From positions 1 to 64,000 of the forward strand of contig NZ_VZZJ01000011.1 in the NCBI RefSeq assembly GCF_008806345.1: a DNA stretch of 64,000 nucleotides. Direction: 5' to 3'. This document shows, one piece after another, positions 25,577 to 33,633 of this stretch. The notes below the pieces were generated by a model that worked only from the letters and a program-made list of their open reading frames with translations, was not told where the DNA came from and did no database searches. The DNA comes from Methylobacterium planeticum. GTDB lineage: Bacteria; Pseudomonadota; Alphaproteobacteria; Rhizobiales; Beijerinckiaceae. Every line of letters starts with the position of its first letter. Position 1 is the stretch's first letter. A program made the position numbers and the translations under genes.

Positions 25577-26617
25577 TCAGTCCCAGCGCAGGCCCTTGCT
25601 GGTCAGGGCCATGAGGCCGTCGACCGCCCGGACGATCTGCGGCTTGGCCACGTAGTGGATCATGTGGCCGAGGCCGGGCAGCACCGCCAGCGTGCTGCCG
25701 GCCACCTCCGCGTGCAGCCGGGCGGACTGGGCCGTCGCGTCGACGATCGCGTCGGCTTCGCCGGTCAGGATGGCGGTGGGCAGCCGGAGCTTGGCGTAGT
25801 GCGGCTGAAGCTGGGAGGCGGCCGCGTTCATGCTCGCGGTGTCCTCGGCGCTGGCCCGGGCCTGGGTCGGGTGGATCGAGATCCCGACCGGGAACCGGGC
25901 CTTGAAGCGGGCCGGGACCGGCTGCGGCTTGAACACCTGCCGGAACACCTGCGGGGCGAGCAGGTGCCCGAGGGCGGCGGGCATCAGGGAGCGGGCCGCG
26001 TCGCCGACGCCCGGAACCGCGAGCGGCGCGATCATCGTCACGTCGGCGCGCTGGCTGCGGTAGTAGTAGCCCGACAGGAGCACGAGGCCGCGCAGCTCCC
26101 GCTGGGCCTGGACCGCGAGGGAGAGGGACACGATGGTGCCCCAGGAATGCCCCACGATCACCGGCCGCTCGACGTTGAGGCATTCGAGGGTCCGGTGGAC
26201 GAGGCGGGCCTGGGCGGCGGCGGTCCAGATCCGGTGGCGCGGGCGCTCCGTGTGCCCGAAGCCCGGACGGTCGATGGCGATGACCCGGTAGCGCTTGGCC
26301 AGCTGGTCGACGAGGCCGCTGATGACGAAATCCTCCGCCATCGTGCCGTTGCCGTGGATCAGCACGACCGGGCGCCCGCGGCCCCGCGCGATGTAGTGGA
26401 CCTGCAGGCCGTCGACGTCGACGAACTGCCCCGAGGGCCGGCTCACCTGCTCCGCCTCGAGGGCGCGCTGGCCCGCCCGGGCCTGGCGCACCACCGCGCC
26501 GCCCTTGCGCGCCGCGGTCTCGCTGAGCTTGGCGGCCGACTTCAGGAGCTTGGTGACCCCCGAGGACACCTGCCGGGCGGCGCGCCGCGAGAGCCGCCGG
26601 TTGAGAAGTGGAAACAC
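25577..26617 (-). CDS. Alpha/beta hydrolase
   Basis: The protein is a cytoplasmic or membrane-associated hydrolase of 346 residues. A basic N-terminal segment of about 60 residues (RRLSRRAARQ...) precedes the core: HYIARGRGRPVVLIHGNGTM (oxyanion), IDRPGFGHTERP, the elbow GHSWGT, the acid in ILTGEADAIVD, and GLGHMIHYV with the histidine. GTG 26617 is chosen because GGAGA is nine bases upstream; an in-frame GTG at 26710 would add 31 residues of low-complexity sequence. It resembles haloperoxidase/epoxide-hydrolase type proteins; substrate unknown. Confidence 0.8.
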   Translation of the reverse strand: MFPLLNRRLSRRAARQVSSGVTKLLKSAAKLSETAARKGGAVVRQARAGQRALEAEQVSRPSGQFVDVDGLQVHYIARGRGRPVVLIHGNGTMAEDFVISGLVDQLAKRYRVIAIDRPGFGHTERPRHRIWTAAAQARLVHRTLECLNVERPVIVGHSWGTIVSLSLAVQAQRELRGLVLLSGYYYRSQRADVTMIAPLAVPGVGDAARSLMPAALGHLLAPQVFRQVFKPQPVPARFKARFPVGISIHPTQARASAEDTASMNAAASQLQPHYAKLRLPTAILTGEADAIVDATAQSARLHAEVAGSTLAVLPGLGHMIHYVAKPQIVRAVDGLMALTSKGLRWD

Positions 26618-26848
26618 GGGCGACGTCTCCGCGCTGCGGCTCTGCCTGGAGGGACCGGATCGGAGGCCGGGGCGAGTTGAACCGGACGGCGGCGACTGCG
26701 CCGTCCACACGCGATGCGGCGGCGGGCATGAGCCTCCGTGACGCGACTGAGCCAGAGCTTTGGGCCCGAACTGGGGCGAAGACCGGGTCGGCGCGGCCTT
26801 TCCCGGATCCTCCCGCGGCGGCGGGCTCCGGCCGGGGGCCTGCGCCCC

Positions 26849-27115
26849 TCAGGCGGCCTTCTTCGCGTTGAAATTGACCGGAAGCTCGATGTCGAGATCG
26901 AGGGTCGAGACCTCCTGCCCCTGCTCGACCCGGACCTGCACCTTGTCGCGGTCGATCGCGATGTGCTTGGCGATGACGGCCAGGATCTCCTCGCGCAGGA
27001 TGTCGACGAGCTGCGAGCGCCCGACCTCCGCGCGCTCGTGCGCGATGATCAGCTGCAGGCGCTCCCGGGCCAGGGGGGCGGTCTGGCGGACCTTGAGGAA
27101 GCTGAGGAGATTCAT
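26849..27115 (-). CDS. minE: Cell division topological specificity factor MinE
   Basis: The 88-residue protein starts MNLLSFLKVRQTAPLARERL, the membrane-targeting and MinD-contacting segment, and follows with LQLIIAHERAEVGRSQLVDIL and an anti-MinCD to dimerisation domain with VQVRVEQGQEVSTLDLDIEL. It drives the pole-to-pole movement of MinD so that FtsZ assembles at midcell. It overlaps the end of minD by ATGA. Confidence 0.96.
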   Translation of the reverse strand: MNLLSFLKVRQTAPLARERLQLIIAHERAEVGRSQLVDILREEILAVIAKHIAIDRDKVQVRVEQGQEVSTLDLDIELPVNFNAKKAA

Positions 27116-27942
27116 GCGGCCCTCCTGGCGAAGAACTTGTCGAGGAAGGAGCGCTCGAGGAAGGACCGGCGGTCGCTCAGCACGCTCATCGGCACCGTCT
27201 CGCCCTGGAGGCGGCGCACCGCGTCCGCGTAGGCCCGGGCCGGCGCCGAGAGCGGGTTGTTCAGGGTCACCGGGCAGCCGACATTCGAGGCGCGCAGCAC
27301 CTCCTGGCTGTCCGGGATGATCGCGAGCAGCGGCAGCGACAGGATCTCGAGCACGTCCTCGACCTTGAGCATGTCGCCCCGCGCCGCGCGCGCCGCATCG
27401 TAGCGGGTGAGGATGAGGTGCTTGTCGAGGGTCTCGCCCTTCTCGGCCTTGATGGTCTTGGAATCGAGGAGCCCGATGATCCGATCGGAATCGCGCACCG
27501 AGGAGACCTCGGGGTTCGTCACCACCACGGCCACGTCCGCGTGGCGCATGGCGAGCGTCGCGCCGCGCTCGATGCCGGCGGGCGAGTCGCAGATCACCCA
27601 GTCGAACTTCTGGCGCAGCTCGTCCATCACCCGGGCGACGCCCGCGTCGGTCAGCGCGTCCTTGTCCCGGGTCTGCGAGGCCGGGAGGAGATGCAGGTTC
27701 GGCAGCCGCTTGTCGCGGATCACCGCCTGCGAGAGCTTGGCATCGCCGCAGACCACGTTGATGAGGTCGTAGACGACGCGGCGCTCGGCCCCCATGACGA
27801 GGTCGAGGTTGCGCAGGCCGACGTCGAAGTCGACGACGCAGACGCTCGATCCGCTCTGCGCGATGGCGGCGCCCAGCGCCGCCGTGGTGGTCGTCTTGCC
27901 GACGCCCCCCTTGCCCGATGTGACGACGAGAACCTTGGACAT
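27112..27942 (-). CDS. minD: Septum site-determining ATPase MinD
   Basis: The 276-residue product has the deviant Walker A motif SGKGGVGKTTTTAALG (residues 8-23), VDFDVGLRNLDLVMG, and DSPAGIERG. It ends with an amphipathic membrane-targeting helix (FLERSFLDKFFARR). It positions the division inhibitor at the poles together with MinC and MinE. No minC lies upstream, where it is usually found; the neighbour is a protease gene. ATG 27942 is preceded by AAGGGAAG. A CtrA-like box is 127 bases upstream. Confidence 0.96.
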   Translation of the reverse strand: MSKVLVVTSGKGGVGKTTTTAALGAAIAQSGSSVCVVDFDVGLRNLDLVMGAERRVVYDLINVVCGDAKLSQAVIRDKRLPNLHLLPASQTRDKDALTDAGVARVMDELRQKFDWVICDSPAGIERGATLAMRHADVAVVVTNPEVSSVRDSDRIIGLLDSKTIKAEKGETLDKHLILTRYDAARAARGDMLKVEDVLEILSLPLLAIIPDSQEVLRASNVGCPVTLNNPLSAPARAYADAVRRLQGETVPMSVLSDRRSFLERSFLDKFFARRAA

Positions 27943-28068
27943 CGTTGCTTCCCTTGTCGATGTGCCCCCGGTGCTGCCGAGAGATTTCGCCGAGTTCACG
28001 CAGCGAAGCGGCGCCCCGCCCCACCGTGGGTACTCGCAGTAAGGAAGCGTATTTCAAGCAAAATATAG

Positions 28069-28083
28069 TTAACCGTGTGTTAA
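28069..28083. promoter_or_regulatory. CtrA-like binding site upstream of minDE
   Basis: The full consensus TTAA-N7-TTAA occurs here, and read toward minD it is TTAA-CACACGG-TTAAC. It lies in an AT-rich island 127 bases upstream of the minD start, in a genome where such a string is rare. CtrA is the alphaproteobacterial cell-cycle regulator. Binding has not been shown; the evidence is sequence and position. Confidence 0.6.
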
Positions 28084-28170
28084 AGGCGCGCACTGATCAG
28101 CGATTTATTGGACCGGCCGCGGAGGTACTAATACGAACGCTTGGCCCTGACCCGGCCCGAAGACATCCCT

Positions 28171-29007
28171 TCATTGTCCTCGTGCAGGAGAACCCGCTGA
28201 CGATGCTGTGGCGAACCGGTGCGTTGAACCGGCCCCCCGCGCGGAGAAGACCTGCGCGGCGGGCGCGATCACCACGTAGCCGCCGCAGGGCGCCTGCGCG
28301 GTGATGACCGCGCTGGCGACGCCCCAGACGAACAGGCCACGCCGGTCCTGCGCCACGACGGGGCCGCCGGAATCGCCGAGGCACAGGCGGCCGCCATTCA
28401 CCCGCGCGATGGTCAGGCCCGTGCTCGACGCCGCGACCGGACTGAGGCTCGCGGTGCGCAACTGCCCGACGGAGCGCCCCGACAGCCCCGCCCCCGCGAC
28501 GCGCAGCGCGGAGGGCACGCGGCGCGGATCGGACGAGAGCGGCACGGGGCGCCGGTCCCGGACCGGCGTGGACAGGCGCAGCACCGCGAGATCCAGCGAC
28601 AGGTCCGCGAGGCGGACGCCCTCCGTCCCGGAGGGCAGCTCGCCGGGATCCGGGCTGTAGCGCGCCAGGACGCGGGCGACGTAGACCGGCTTCACCGGCC
28701 CGCTGCCGCGATAGAACACCACGAGGGCGCCGAGGGGGTCGCCGTTGACGCAATGGGCCGCGGTCAGGACGAGATCGGGGGCGATCAGCACGCCCGAGCA
28801 GCGGGTGAGGCGCAGGCTCTCCTCGGGCTGGGTCAGGGTGCCGATGCCGACCGTCGCCTGCGCCAGCGGATCGCCGGCCCGGGCGGCGGTGCCGCCCTCG
28901 ATGGCGGCGGCGGGGCCGAGACCGATACCGAGACCGAGCCCGGCGGCCAGGAGCGTGAGGGCGAGGCGCCCGCCCGATGCGCGCCGCTGCGTGAGTGGCC
29001 CCGTCAC
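28171..29007 (-). CDS. Secreted trypsin-like serine protease (S1)
   Basis: The 278-residue precursor has an N-terminal signal (GRLALTLLAAGLGLGIGLGP, ending PAAA) and begins the mature region with IEGGTAARAGD, like an activated trypsin. The triad is visible: His in TAAHC, Asp in DLSLDLAVLRL and Ser in CLGDSGGPVV. Cysteines flank the His and Ser as in disulfide-linked proteases. GTG 29007 has GGAG eight bases upstream. The last 25 residues are unlike the family and may be disordered. Targets are not known. Confidence 0.87.
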   Translation of the reverse strand: MTGPLTQRRASGGRLALTLLAAGLGLGIGLGPAAAIEGGTAARAGDPLAQATVGIGTLTQPEESLRLTRCSGVLIAPDLVLTAAHCVNGDPLGALVVFYRGSGPVKPVYVARVLARYSPDPGELPSGTEGVRLADLSLDLAVLRLSTPVRDRRPVPLSSDPRRVPSALRVAGAGLSGRSVGQLRTASLSPVAASSTGLTIARVNGGRLCLGDSGGPVVAQDRRGLFVWGVASAVITAQAPCGGYVVIAPAAQVFSARGAGSTHRFATASSAGSPARGQ

Positions 29008-29263
29008 GGTTCGCTCCGGTTCGTCAGGGTGGGGGCCGGATGGCCCGGCCGACACTCTGCCCCGGCCGCGCCCGGGGGCAAAGTCGGCGCGAAGCCGCAT
29101 CGCGCGGCCCGCCACCGGATCCGCGTCTCGGAGGATCGGCCCATCGCGGTCCGCGCGGCGACCAAGCCCTTGCCGAGGCCGAGGTCGAGAACACCTGATC
29201 GATCAGGGCGGGCCTCGTCCGAGCCCCGGAGGAGGCCCGGCCCGCGCGGCCAGAGGAGGAACG

Positions 29264-29707
29264 ATGGCAGCCGGCATCGACACGGACACGCTCCAGCGCT
29301 TGATCGAGCTCGGGAAGCGGAAGGGGCGGCTCGCCCCCGAGGATCTGCTCACCGGGCTCCCGGTCGACCGGATGAGCGCCGAGGACATCGCCCTGGTGGT
29401 GCTGGAGATCGAGGAGGCGGGCGTTCCCGTCGAGTTCGAGGAAACCCTGACGATGCTGGCCCGGCCGACGGAGCTGCGGCCGCTGCCGGAGCCGGTCGCG
29501 CTCGCCCCGGCACCGGCTCCGCCCCCCGGCGCGGCGCCGCGCGTCGACATCCCGGCGACCGCCGCGCAGGCCCCCGCGGCCCCGGCGCCCCCTGCGGCCG
29601 ACGCCGCCGCCGCCGCCGAGCGCGCCGACGCGAGCCGGATCGTGGCGCTCTCGGGCGCCGCCACCTTCGTCATCCTGGTCGCCGCGATCCTTATCCTCGG
29701 CCGCTGA
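29264..29707 (+). CDS. Membrane-anchored protein with sigma-70 region 1.1-like domain
   Basis: The 147-residue protein starts at ATG 29264 behind a strong GAGGAGGA site. Residues about 8-60 (LQRLIELGKRKGRLAPEDLL then PVDRMSAEDIALVVLEIEEA and GVPVEF) match region 1.1 of housekeeping sigma factors in length, spacing and hydrophobic pattern. A proline/alanine-rich linker of about 60 residues leads to a C-terminal hydrophobic helix (RIVALSGAATFVILVAAILI). No other sigma region is present. It would hold a sigma-1.1-like helical domain on the cytoplasmic face of the membrane. Function is unknown. Confidence 0.72.
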   Translation: MAAGIDTDTLQRLIELGKRKGRLAPEDLLTGLPVDRMSAEDIALVVLEIEEAGVPVEFEETLTMLARPTELRPLPEPVALAPAPAPPPGAAPRVDIPATAAQAPAAPAPPAADAAAAAERADASRIVALSGAATFVILVAAILILGR

Positions 29708-29881
29708 GCAAGGCGCCCCGGGGCGGGAGCCCGACACCCGGGCAAGCTTGGCAGCAAACCCGCAAGATGAGTGCTAAGCGCTTGGCCTGAATAAGAATTT
29801 CTTGCGCGGCCTCTTGCCTGATCGGCGTCCTGGCGTCAACCTGCCGAGGGTGTCCAACACGCGCGAGCGAGGTTCGTGAGC

Positions 29882-30154
29882 ATGACCGTGTCGCCGGCCT
29901 TCCGCCGCCAACTCGAAGGCTACGGTCTCACGACGGCCGAGATCCTGTATCGCCTGCCCGACCATCCGCACCTGCTGCAGAGCTTCGTCTGGCAGCACCA
30001 CGACCTGTTCCCCGACTTCCCCGAGCTGAAGCGCTTCCTGGCCTTCTGGCAGGCGAGCCTCGACGGCCCGCTGCACTCGGTGACGGTGGCCCATAGCCGG
30101 CTCATCCGGCCCGCGGAATGGCGGGCCGTCGGCGCGGAGTTCCACCTGCACTGA
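29882..30154 (+). CDS. Usg-like family protein
   Basis: This 90-residue protein matches the Usg-like family: TTAEILYRLPDHPHLLQSFV, WQHHDLFPDFPELKRFLAFW and a C-terminal LHSVTVAHSRLIRPAEWR block. Family members are small alphaproteobacterial proteins of unknown function, named from a gene near tryptophan biosynthesis genes in some genomes. ATG 29882 has GAGG nine bases upstream; the GTG at 29876 would be too close to it. Confidence 0.82.
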   Translation: MTVSPAFRRQLEGYGLTTAEILYRLPDHPHLLQSFVWQHHDLFPDFPELKRFLAFWQASLDGPLHSVTVAHSRLIRPAEWRAVGAEFHLH

Positions 30155-30294
30155 TTCCCCTTGTGCCGATCCCACCTGCAGCGAGCATCGGCGGCGCGGG
30201 CGAGCGATGAGATCCGCCCCGGGGCAGTCCGAGGACAGATACGGCCCAGCTTGGCATGGATGTTGCTGAAGTCGTTCAGGTCTTGGAGGCTGGA

Positions 30295-30537
30295 ATGAAG
30301 CGGCTCTTGTCAGCAATCCTCGTGTCGTCTTGCCTCGCGATCCCGGCCCAGGCTCAGACCTACATCTCCCCGTCTCCCACCGACGTCCCGAGCAGCGGCT
30401 ATGGCGGGCTGAGCAAGGCCGATCGCAAGAAGGCCTGCACCCTGGCGGCCGACAACCGACACATGACCGGCCTGTCCCGTCAGCAGTACCGCGCGGCCTG
30501 CCGCGGCCGGCCGATCCCCAGGCGGGTCAAGTCCTGA
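30295..30537 (+). CDS. Small exported basic protein, PsiF-like repeat
   Basis: The 80-residue precursor has a textbook signal peptide MKRLLSAILVSSCLAIPAQA and a mature part with KKACTLAADNRHMTGLSRQQ then YRAACRGR. The spacing of two cysteines around a T/L-x-G-x-x-R core resembles one repeat of the phosphate-starvation protein PsiF. That resemblance is weak. GGAGG lies five bases before ATG 30295. It is probably periplasmic. Confidence 0.7.
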   Translation: MKRLLSAILVSSCLAIPAQAQTYISPSPTDVPSSGYGGLSKADRKKACTLAADNRHMTGLSRQQYRAACRGRPIPRRVKS

Positions 30538-30573
30538 GCGGATCCCGGGCCGGTCGGGCCGGGGCGCGGCGGC

Positions 30574-31308
30574 TCAATCGAGGAGCCAGCGCAGCGAGCG
30601 CCTGAGGCGGGCCGTGCCGTCGCGGTCGAACCAGGCCCCGTGGCTGAACACGACGCGCTCGGGGCGGAGCCCGACGAGGGCGGCGGCGGCGCGGGCGGCC
30701 TCGCGCTGGCGGCGCCTCACCACGAGCCGGAGATAGAGCGGCGCGCGCCCATCGGGCGCCGTGATGCCGACGAGATGGGCGAGCGGGCGGACCGGCCAGG
30801 GCAGTTTCGCGGGTTCGAGATTGAGGACGAGGTCGGTCAGGATCAGGGTCCGGCTGGCCTCGTGGAAGAAGGCGACCTCCCGGAAGCCGAGACCGCCCGG
30901 CACCACGACCTGCCGAAGATCCCGGGACCACTCGGCCGGAGCCGCCTCGCCGAGATCGCGGTCGATCTGCAGGTTCGAGCGGCGCACCGGGCCGCGCTCC
31001 CGCAGGTTCGGCGCCGCCCAGGTCTGGGCGCCGGGGCAGTGCCGCTGCCAGTCCGCCACGAAGGTCCAATGCGCGACGTTCGGGGCCACGAGGTGTCGGA
31101 TCGGCCCGAGGGCCTCGATGTCCCGGTGCAGGCGCGGGTCGTAGCGGGTCGGCGAATGGAGCCAGATCCCGCCGCCCTGCAGGCGGATCACGGTCATCCG
31201 CACCGGGAGCGGCAGGCCGAGGGCCCGGAGCGGACCGCTATCCACGATCCAGAGGTCCGGGGCGACGGGCTTCGGCGTGTCGAGCGGGGGATAGGTCGGG
31301 TCGCTCAC
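30574..31308 (-). CDS. DUF4336 family protein (metallo-hydrolase-like fold)
   Basis: The 244-residue protein shows DUF4336 features: LWIVDSGPLRALGLPLPVRM at the start, then RHLVAPNVAHWTFVADW, FHEASRTLILTDLVLNLE and VFSHGAWFDRDG. The fold is related to metallo-beta-lactamases, but here the canonical H-x-H-x-D-H cluster is not evident, so catalysis is doubtful. It stands between two plus-strand small genes and the 176-residue protein gene, as a single cistron. Confidence 0.75.
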   Translation of the reverse strand: MSDPTYPPLDTPKPVAPDLWIVDSGPLRALGLPLPVRMTVIRLQGGGIWLHSPTRYDPRLHRDIEALGPIRHLVAPNVAHWTFVADWQRHCPGAQTWAAPNLRERGPVRRSNLQIDRDLGEAAPAEWSRDLRQVVVPGGLGFREVAFFHEASRTLILTDLVLNLEPAKLPWPVRPLAHLVGITAPDGRAPLYLRLVVRRRQREAARAAAALVGLRPERVVFSHGAWFDRDGTARLRRSLRWLLD

Positions 31309-31453
31309 GCCCGGCCCCGGGCGGCGGGGTCGGGGCGGAACTCAGGCGGCGCGTGGCGGGGCATGACGGGAGAACCGGCAGGGCGGCCCCGGGTTTCCCG
31401 TCCCGCCGCATCCCGCCCGTTCTCGCGTCCCCGCTCGGCGCCGCGCGCCCGGT

Positions 31454-31984
31454 TCAGGCCGACTGGACCAGCCGCAGGTGGTGGACCGGCGCCGGCTCGG
31501 CCTCGCCCGCGTAGAACTCCTCCACGAGGTCGCGCAGGATGTCGGCGAGTTCGCCCGCGCGGCCCTCCTCGAGCAGCAGGTCGTTGCCGACCGAGCGGCC
31601 GAGGCTCGAGATCGCGTTGGTGGGCGCCGGGAACAGCGTCTCGGCATACTTGCTGCCGAGGCCGGAGACCGAGAGGAAGTTGCTGCCGCCGAGCACGGGC
31701 CCGTACTTGATCGTCAGCTTGTGCTCGGGGCCGGCGTCGCGATGCAGCGCCGGGTGGAGGCAGACCAGATCCTCGTCGTCCACCTCGATGGACAGGCCTT
31801 CGATGCGCCCGTGCGCGTTGCCCTCCTCGTCGAGCACCTCCGCCATCACCGCCAGGACGCCGATCACGGGCTCGAGCACGCGGGTACCTTCCTCGATCAG
31901 CTTCTGCCGAAGCGTGTCCTTGCGCAGGTCGGCAGCGTGCAGGCGGCGGCGGAATCGGCTCTTGATCTCGGATGCGGCGATCAT
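31454..31984 (-). CDS. Conserved-looking protein of unknown function
   Basis: I do not recognise this 176-residue protein. It has a basic, helical N-terminus (EIKSRFRRRLHAADLRKDTL), a central acidic beta-rich portion (LSIEVDDEDLVCLHP) and a helical, acidic C-terminus (LADILRDLVEEFYAGEAEPA). There is no signal or membrane helix, so it should be cytoplasmic. Codon use is normal and AAAGGGA precedes ATG 31984, so it is a genuine gene. It is divergent from glutaminase and shares its regulatory region. Confidence 0.7.
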   Translation of the reverse strand: MIAASEIKSRFRRRLHAADLRKDTLRQKLIEEGTRVLEPVIGVLAVMAEVLDEEGNAHGRIEGLSIEVDDEDLVCLHPALHRDAGPEHKLTIKYGPVLGGSNFLSVSGLGSKYAETLFPAPTNAISSLGRSVGNDLLLEEGRAGELADILRDLVEEFYAGEAEPAPVHHLRLVQSA

Positions 31985-32112
31985 CGCTCATCCCTTTCGA
32001 AAGTCTTGACCATCTATCGTACCAATGAAACCTACAATCTTTTTTCGCCATATCAAGGCGCTGCACAGTATTCGCGCCTGCCCAGCCACTGAGCTTCTGC
32101 CCGATATTTTAC

Positions 32113-32133
32113 CCTGCACAGACACTGTGCAGG
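32113..32133. promoter_or_regulatory. NtrC-like dyad upstream of glutaminase
   Basis: CCTGCACAG-ACA-CTGTGCAGG is a perfect nine-base-arm palindrome. Its core TGCAC-N7-GTGCA has the spacing and half-sites of the NtrC consensus. Its centre is about 100 bases upstream of the start site predicted from the sigma-54-like element at 32199, the usual enhancer distance. Other dimeric regulators could also use it. Confidence 0.55.
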
Positions 32134-32198
32134 TTGAGCCGCAGCGCACCTCGCGGCGGATTGCTGCATCGCGACAAGGGCGGCCCCGGCGGGCGGCG

Positions 32199-32214
32199 AG
32201 GCGCACCCCTTGCG
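32199..32214 (+). promoter_or_regulatory. Sigma-54-like promoter of glutaminase gene
   Basis: AGGCGC-ACCCC-TTGCG matches the -24/-12 pattern (TGGCAC-N5-TTGCA) with the invariant GG and GC exactly ten bases apart. Transcription would begin near 32225, about 95 bases before the ATG. GG-N10-GC alone is common in GC-rich DNA; the TTGC half and the dyad upstream raise the odds. Confidence 0.45.
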
Positions 32215-32319
32215 TCCGAGACCCCGTTCCGTCTCAAGACGGACCCCGCCCAGAGTGCCGCCGATGCCGACGCGATTCCCGATCCCCGCCCCGACGCCCC
32301 GCCCGGCCGGAACCCGCCG

Positions 32320-33261
32320 ATGAGCGAGCCCGTGCCCGATCTCGCGGGCGTCGTGCGCGCGATCGCCGACGAGATGCGCGCGCGTCCCGACCGGGGCGAG
32401 GTCGCGCGCTACATCCCCGAGCTGGCGCGGGCCGATCCCCGGGCCTTCGGCCTCGCGGTGATCGACGCCGCCGGCACCGTCGCGGTGGGGGGCGATGCCG
32501 ACGTGCCCTTCTCGATCCAGAGCATCTCGAAGGTCTTCACCCTGACGCTGGCCCTCGGGATGATCGGCGACCGGCTGTGGCGCCGGGTCGGGCGCGAGCC
32601 CTCGGGCAACCCGTTCAACTCGATCGTGCAATTGGAGCTGGAGCGGGGCGTGCCGCGCAACCCCTTCATCAACGCGGGCGCCATCGCGGTCACCGACGTG
32701 ATCCTCTCCGGCCACCAGCCCCGCGAGGCGCTCGGCGAGATCCTGCGCTTCCTGCAGGCGCTCGCGCAGGACCCGACCATCACCATCGACGAGGCGGTGG
32801 CGGCCTCCGAGAAGCGCACGGGCTTCCGCAACGTCGCGCTGGCGAACTTCATGCGGTCCTTCGGCGTGCTCGACAACCCGGTAGACTACACGCTCGGCGT
32901 CTACTTCCACCACTGCGCCATCGCGATGTCCTGCCGGCAGCTCGCCACCGCGGGGCGCTTCCTGGCCCATTCCGGCCGCAACCCCGCGACCGGCTACTCG
33001 GTGGTCTCGCCGGAGCGGGCGCGGCGCATCAACGCCGTGATGCTGACCTGCGGCCATTACGACGGCTCGGGGGAATTCGCCTACCGGGTCGGGTTGCCGG
33101 GCAAGAGCGGGGTCGGCGGCGGCATCCTGGCGATCGCGCCGGGCAAGGCCTCGATCGCCGTGTGGTCGCCGGGCCTCGACGCGGCGGGCAATTCCCATCT
33201 CGGGCGGATCGCCCTCGAGGCGCTGACGAAGCGGCTCGGCTGGTCGATCTTCGGGGTCTGA
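32320..33261 (+). CDS. glsA: Glutaminase (beta-lactamase-fold, GlsA type)
   Basis: The 313-residue enzyme hydrolyses L-glutamine to glutamate and ammonia in the cytoplasm. Family signatures are [12 protein letters not shown] with the catalytic S-x-x-K (Ser68, Lys71), [45 protein letters not shown] (catalytic tyrosine and glycine-rich part) and [10 protein letters not shown]. Length equals that of bacterial GlsA proteins. ATG 32320 begins the family homology; the ribosome site GGAA is weak. Its downstream neighbour is glutamine synthetase II, and both have sigma-54-like promoters. Confidence 0.95.
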   Translation: MSEPVPDLAGVVRAIADEMRARPDRGEVARYIPELARADPRAFGLAVIDAAGTVAVGGDADVPFSIQSISKVFTLTLALGMIGDRLWRRVGREPSGNPFNSIVQLELERGVPRNPFINAGAIAVTDVILSGHQPREALGEILRFLQALAQDPTITIDEAVAASEKRTGFRNVALANFMRSFGVLDNPVDYTLGVYFHHCAIAMSCRQLATAGRFLAHSGRNPATGYSVVSPERARRINAVMLTCGHYDGSGEFAYRVGLPGKSGVGGGILAIAPGKASIAVWSPGLDAAGNSHLGRIALEALTKRLGWSIFGV

Positions 33262-33301
33262 CGCGCAGCACCGGAATCGACGCGATCCCGGCCGCGATCT
33301 T

Positions 33302-33334
33302 GGGCATTTGTGTATAGGATTTGTGCAGATGCCC
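33302..33334. promoter_or_regulatory. Imperfect NtrC-like dyad upstream of glnII
   Basis: Within an outer inverted repeat GGGCAT...ATGCCC (33302-33307 and 33329-33334) lies TGTAT-N7-GTGCA (33311-33327). One half matches the NtrC consensus perfectly and the other at three of five bases. It is about 210 bases upstream of the sigma-54-like element of glnII, further than usual but possible for an enhancer. Confidence 0.3.
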
Positions 33335-33536
33335 GCCCGATGAACAGAGCGGGGGCGTGTCGGCGCCCGTTCGCGGCCGGATCCCGCCCGGCGAACGGGC
33401 AGTCCTGGTCACGAACGTGCGATCAACCCGAGGGGCCCGGCGCCCTCGGCGGCAGCGGGGGCAAGGACGGGAACCCGCCCGGGGCGGCCCGGGTTCCGGC
33501 TCGCGATGCCCCGGATCCGGCCTCGCGCCGACCGTT

Positions 33537-33552
33537 TGGCATACCGCGTGCT
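33537..33552 (+). promoter_or_regulatory. Sigma-54-like promoter of glutamine synthetase II
   Basis: TGGCAT-ACCGC-GTGCT carries the -24 TGGC and -12 GC with exactly ten bases between GG and GC. Transcription should begin about 33563, roughly 70 bases ahead of the glnII ATG. In Rhizobiales glnII is known to be driven by NtrC and sigma-54, which agrees. Confidence 0.6.
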
Positions 33553-33633
33553 TCAGCCGGCGCAGGTCGCCGATGGTCAGGGGTCCTCCGGGATTCCGCC
33601 GTTTTCGCAGCCTCAACGGACGAGAGACGCGGA

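Larger units (their letters stand above)
31985..32319. other. Divergent regulatory region upstream of glutaminase
   Basis: This 335-base region between two divergent genes starts AT-rich (about 31985-32060) and holds an NtrC-like dyad at 32113-32133 and a sigma-54-like promoter at 32199-32214, both described separately. A further half-dyad CTGCACAG is at 32061-32068. No gene is seen. Confidence 0.5.
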
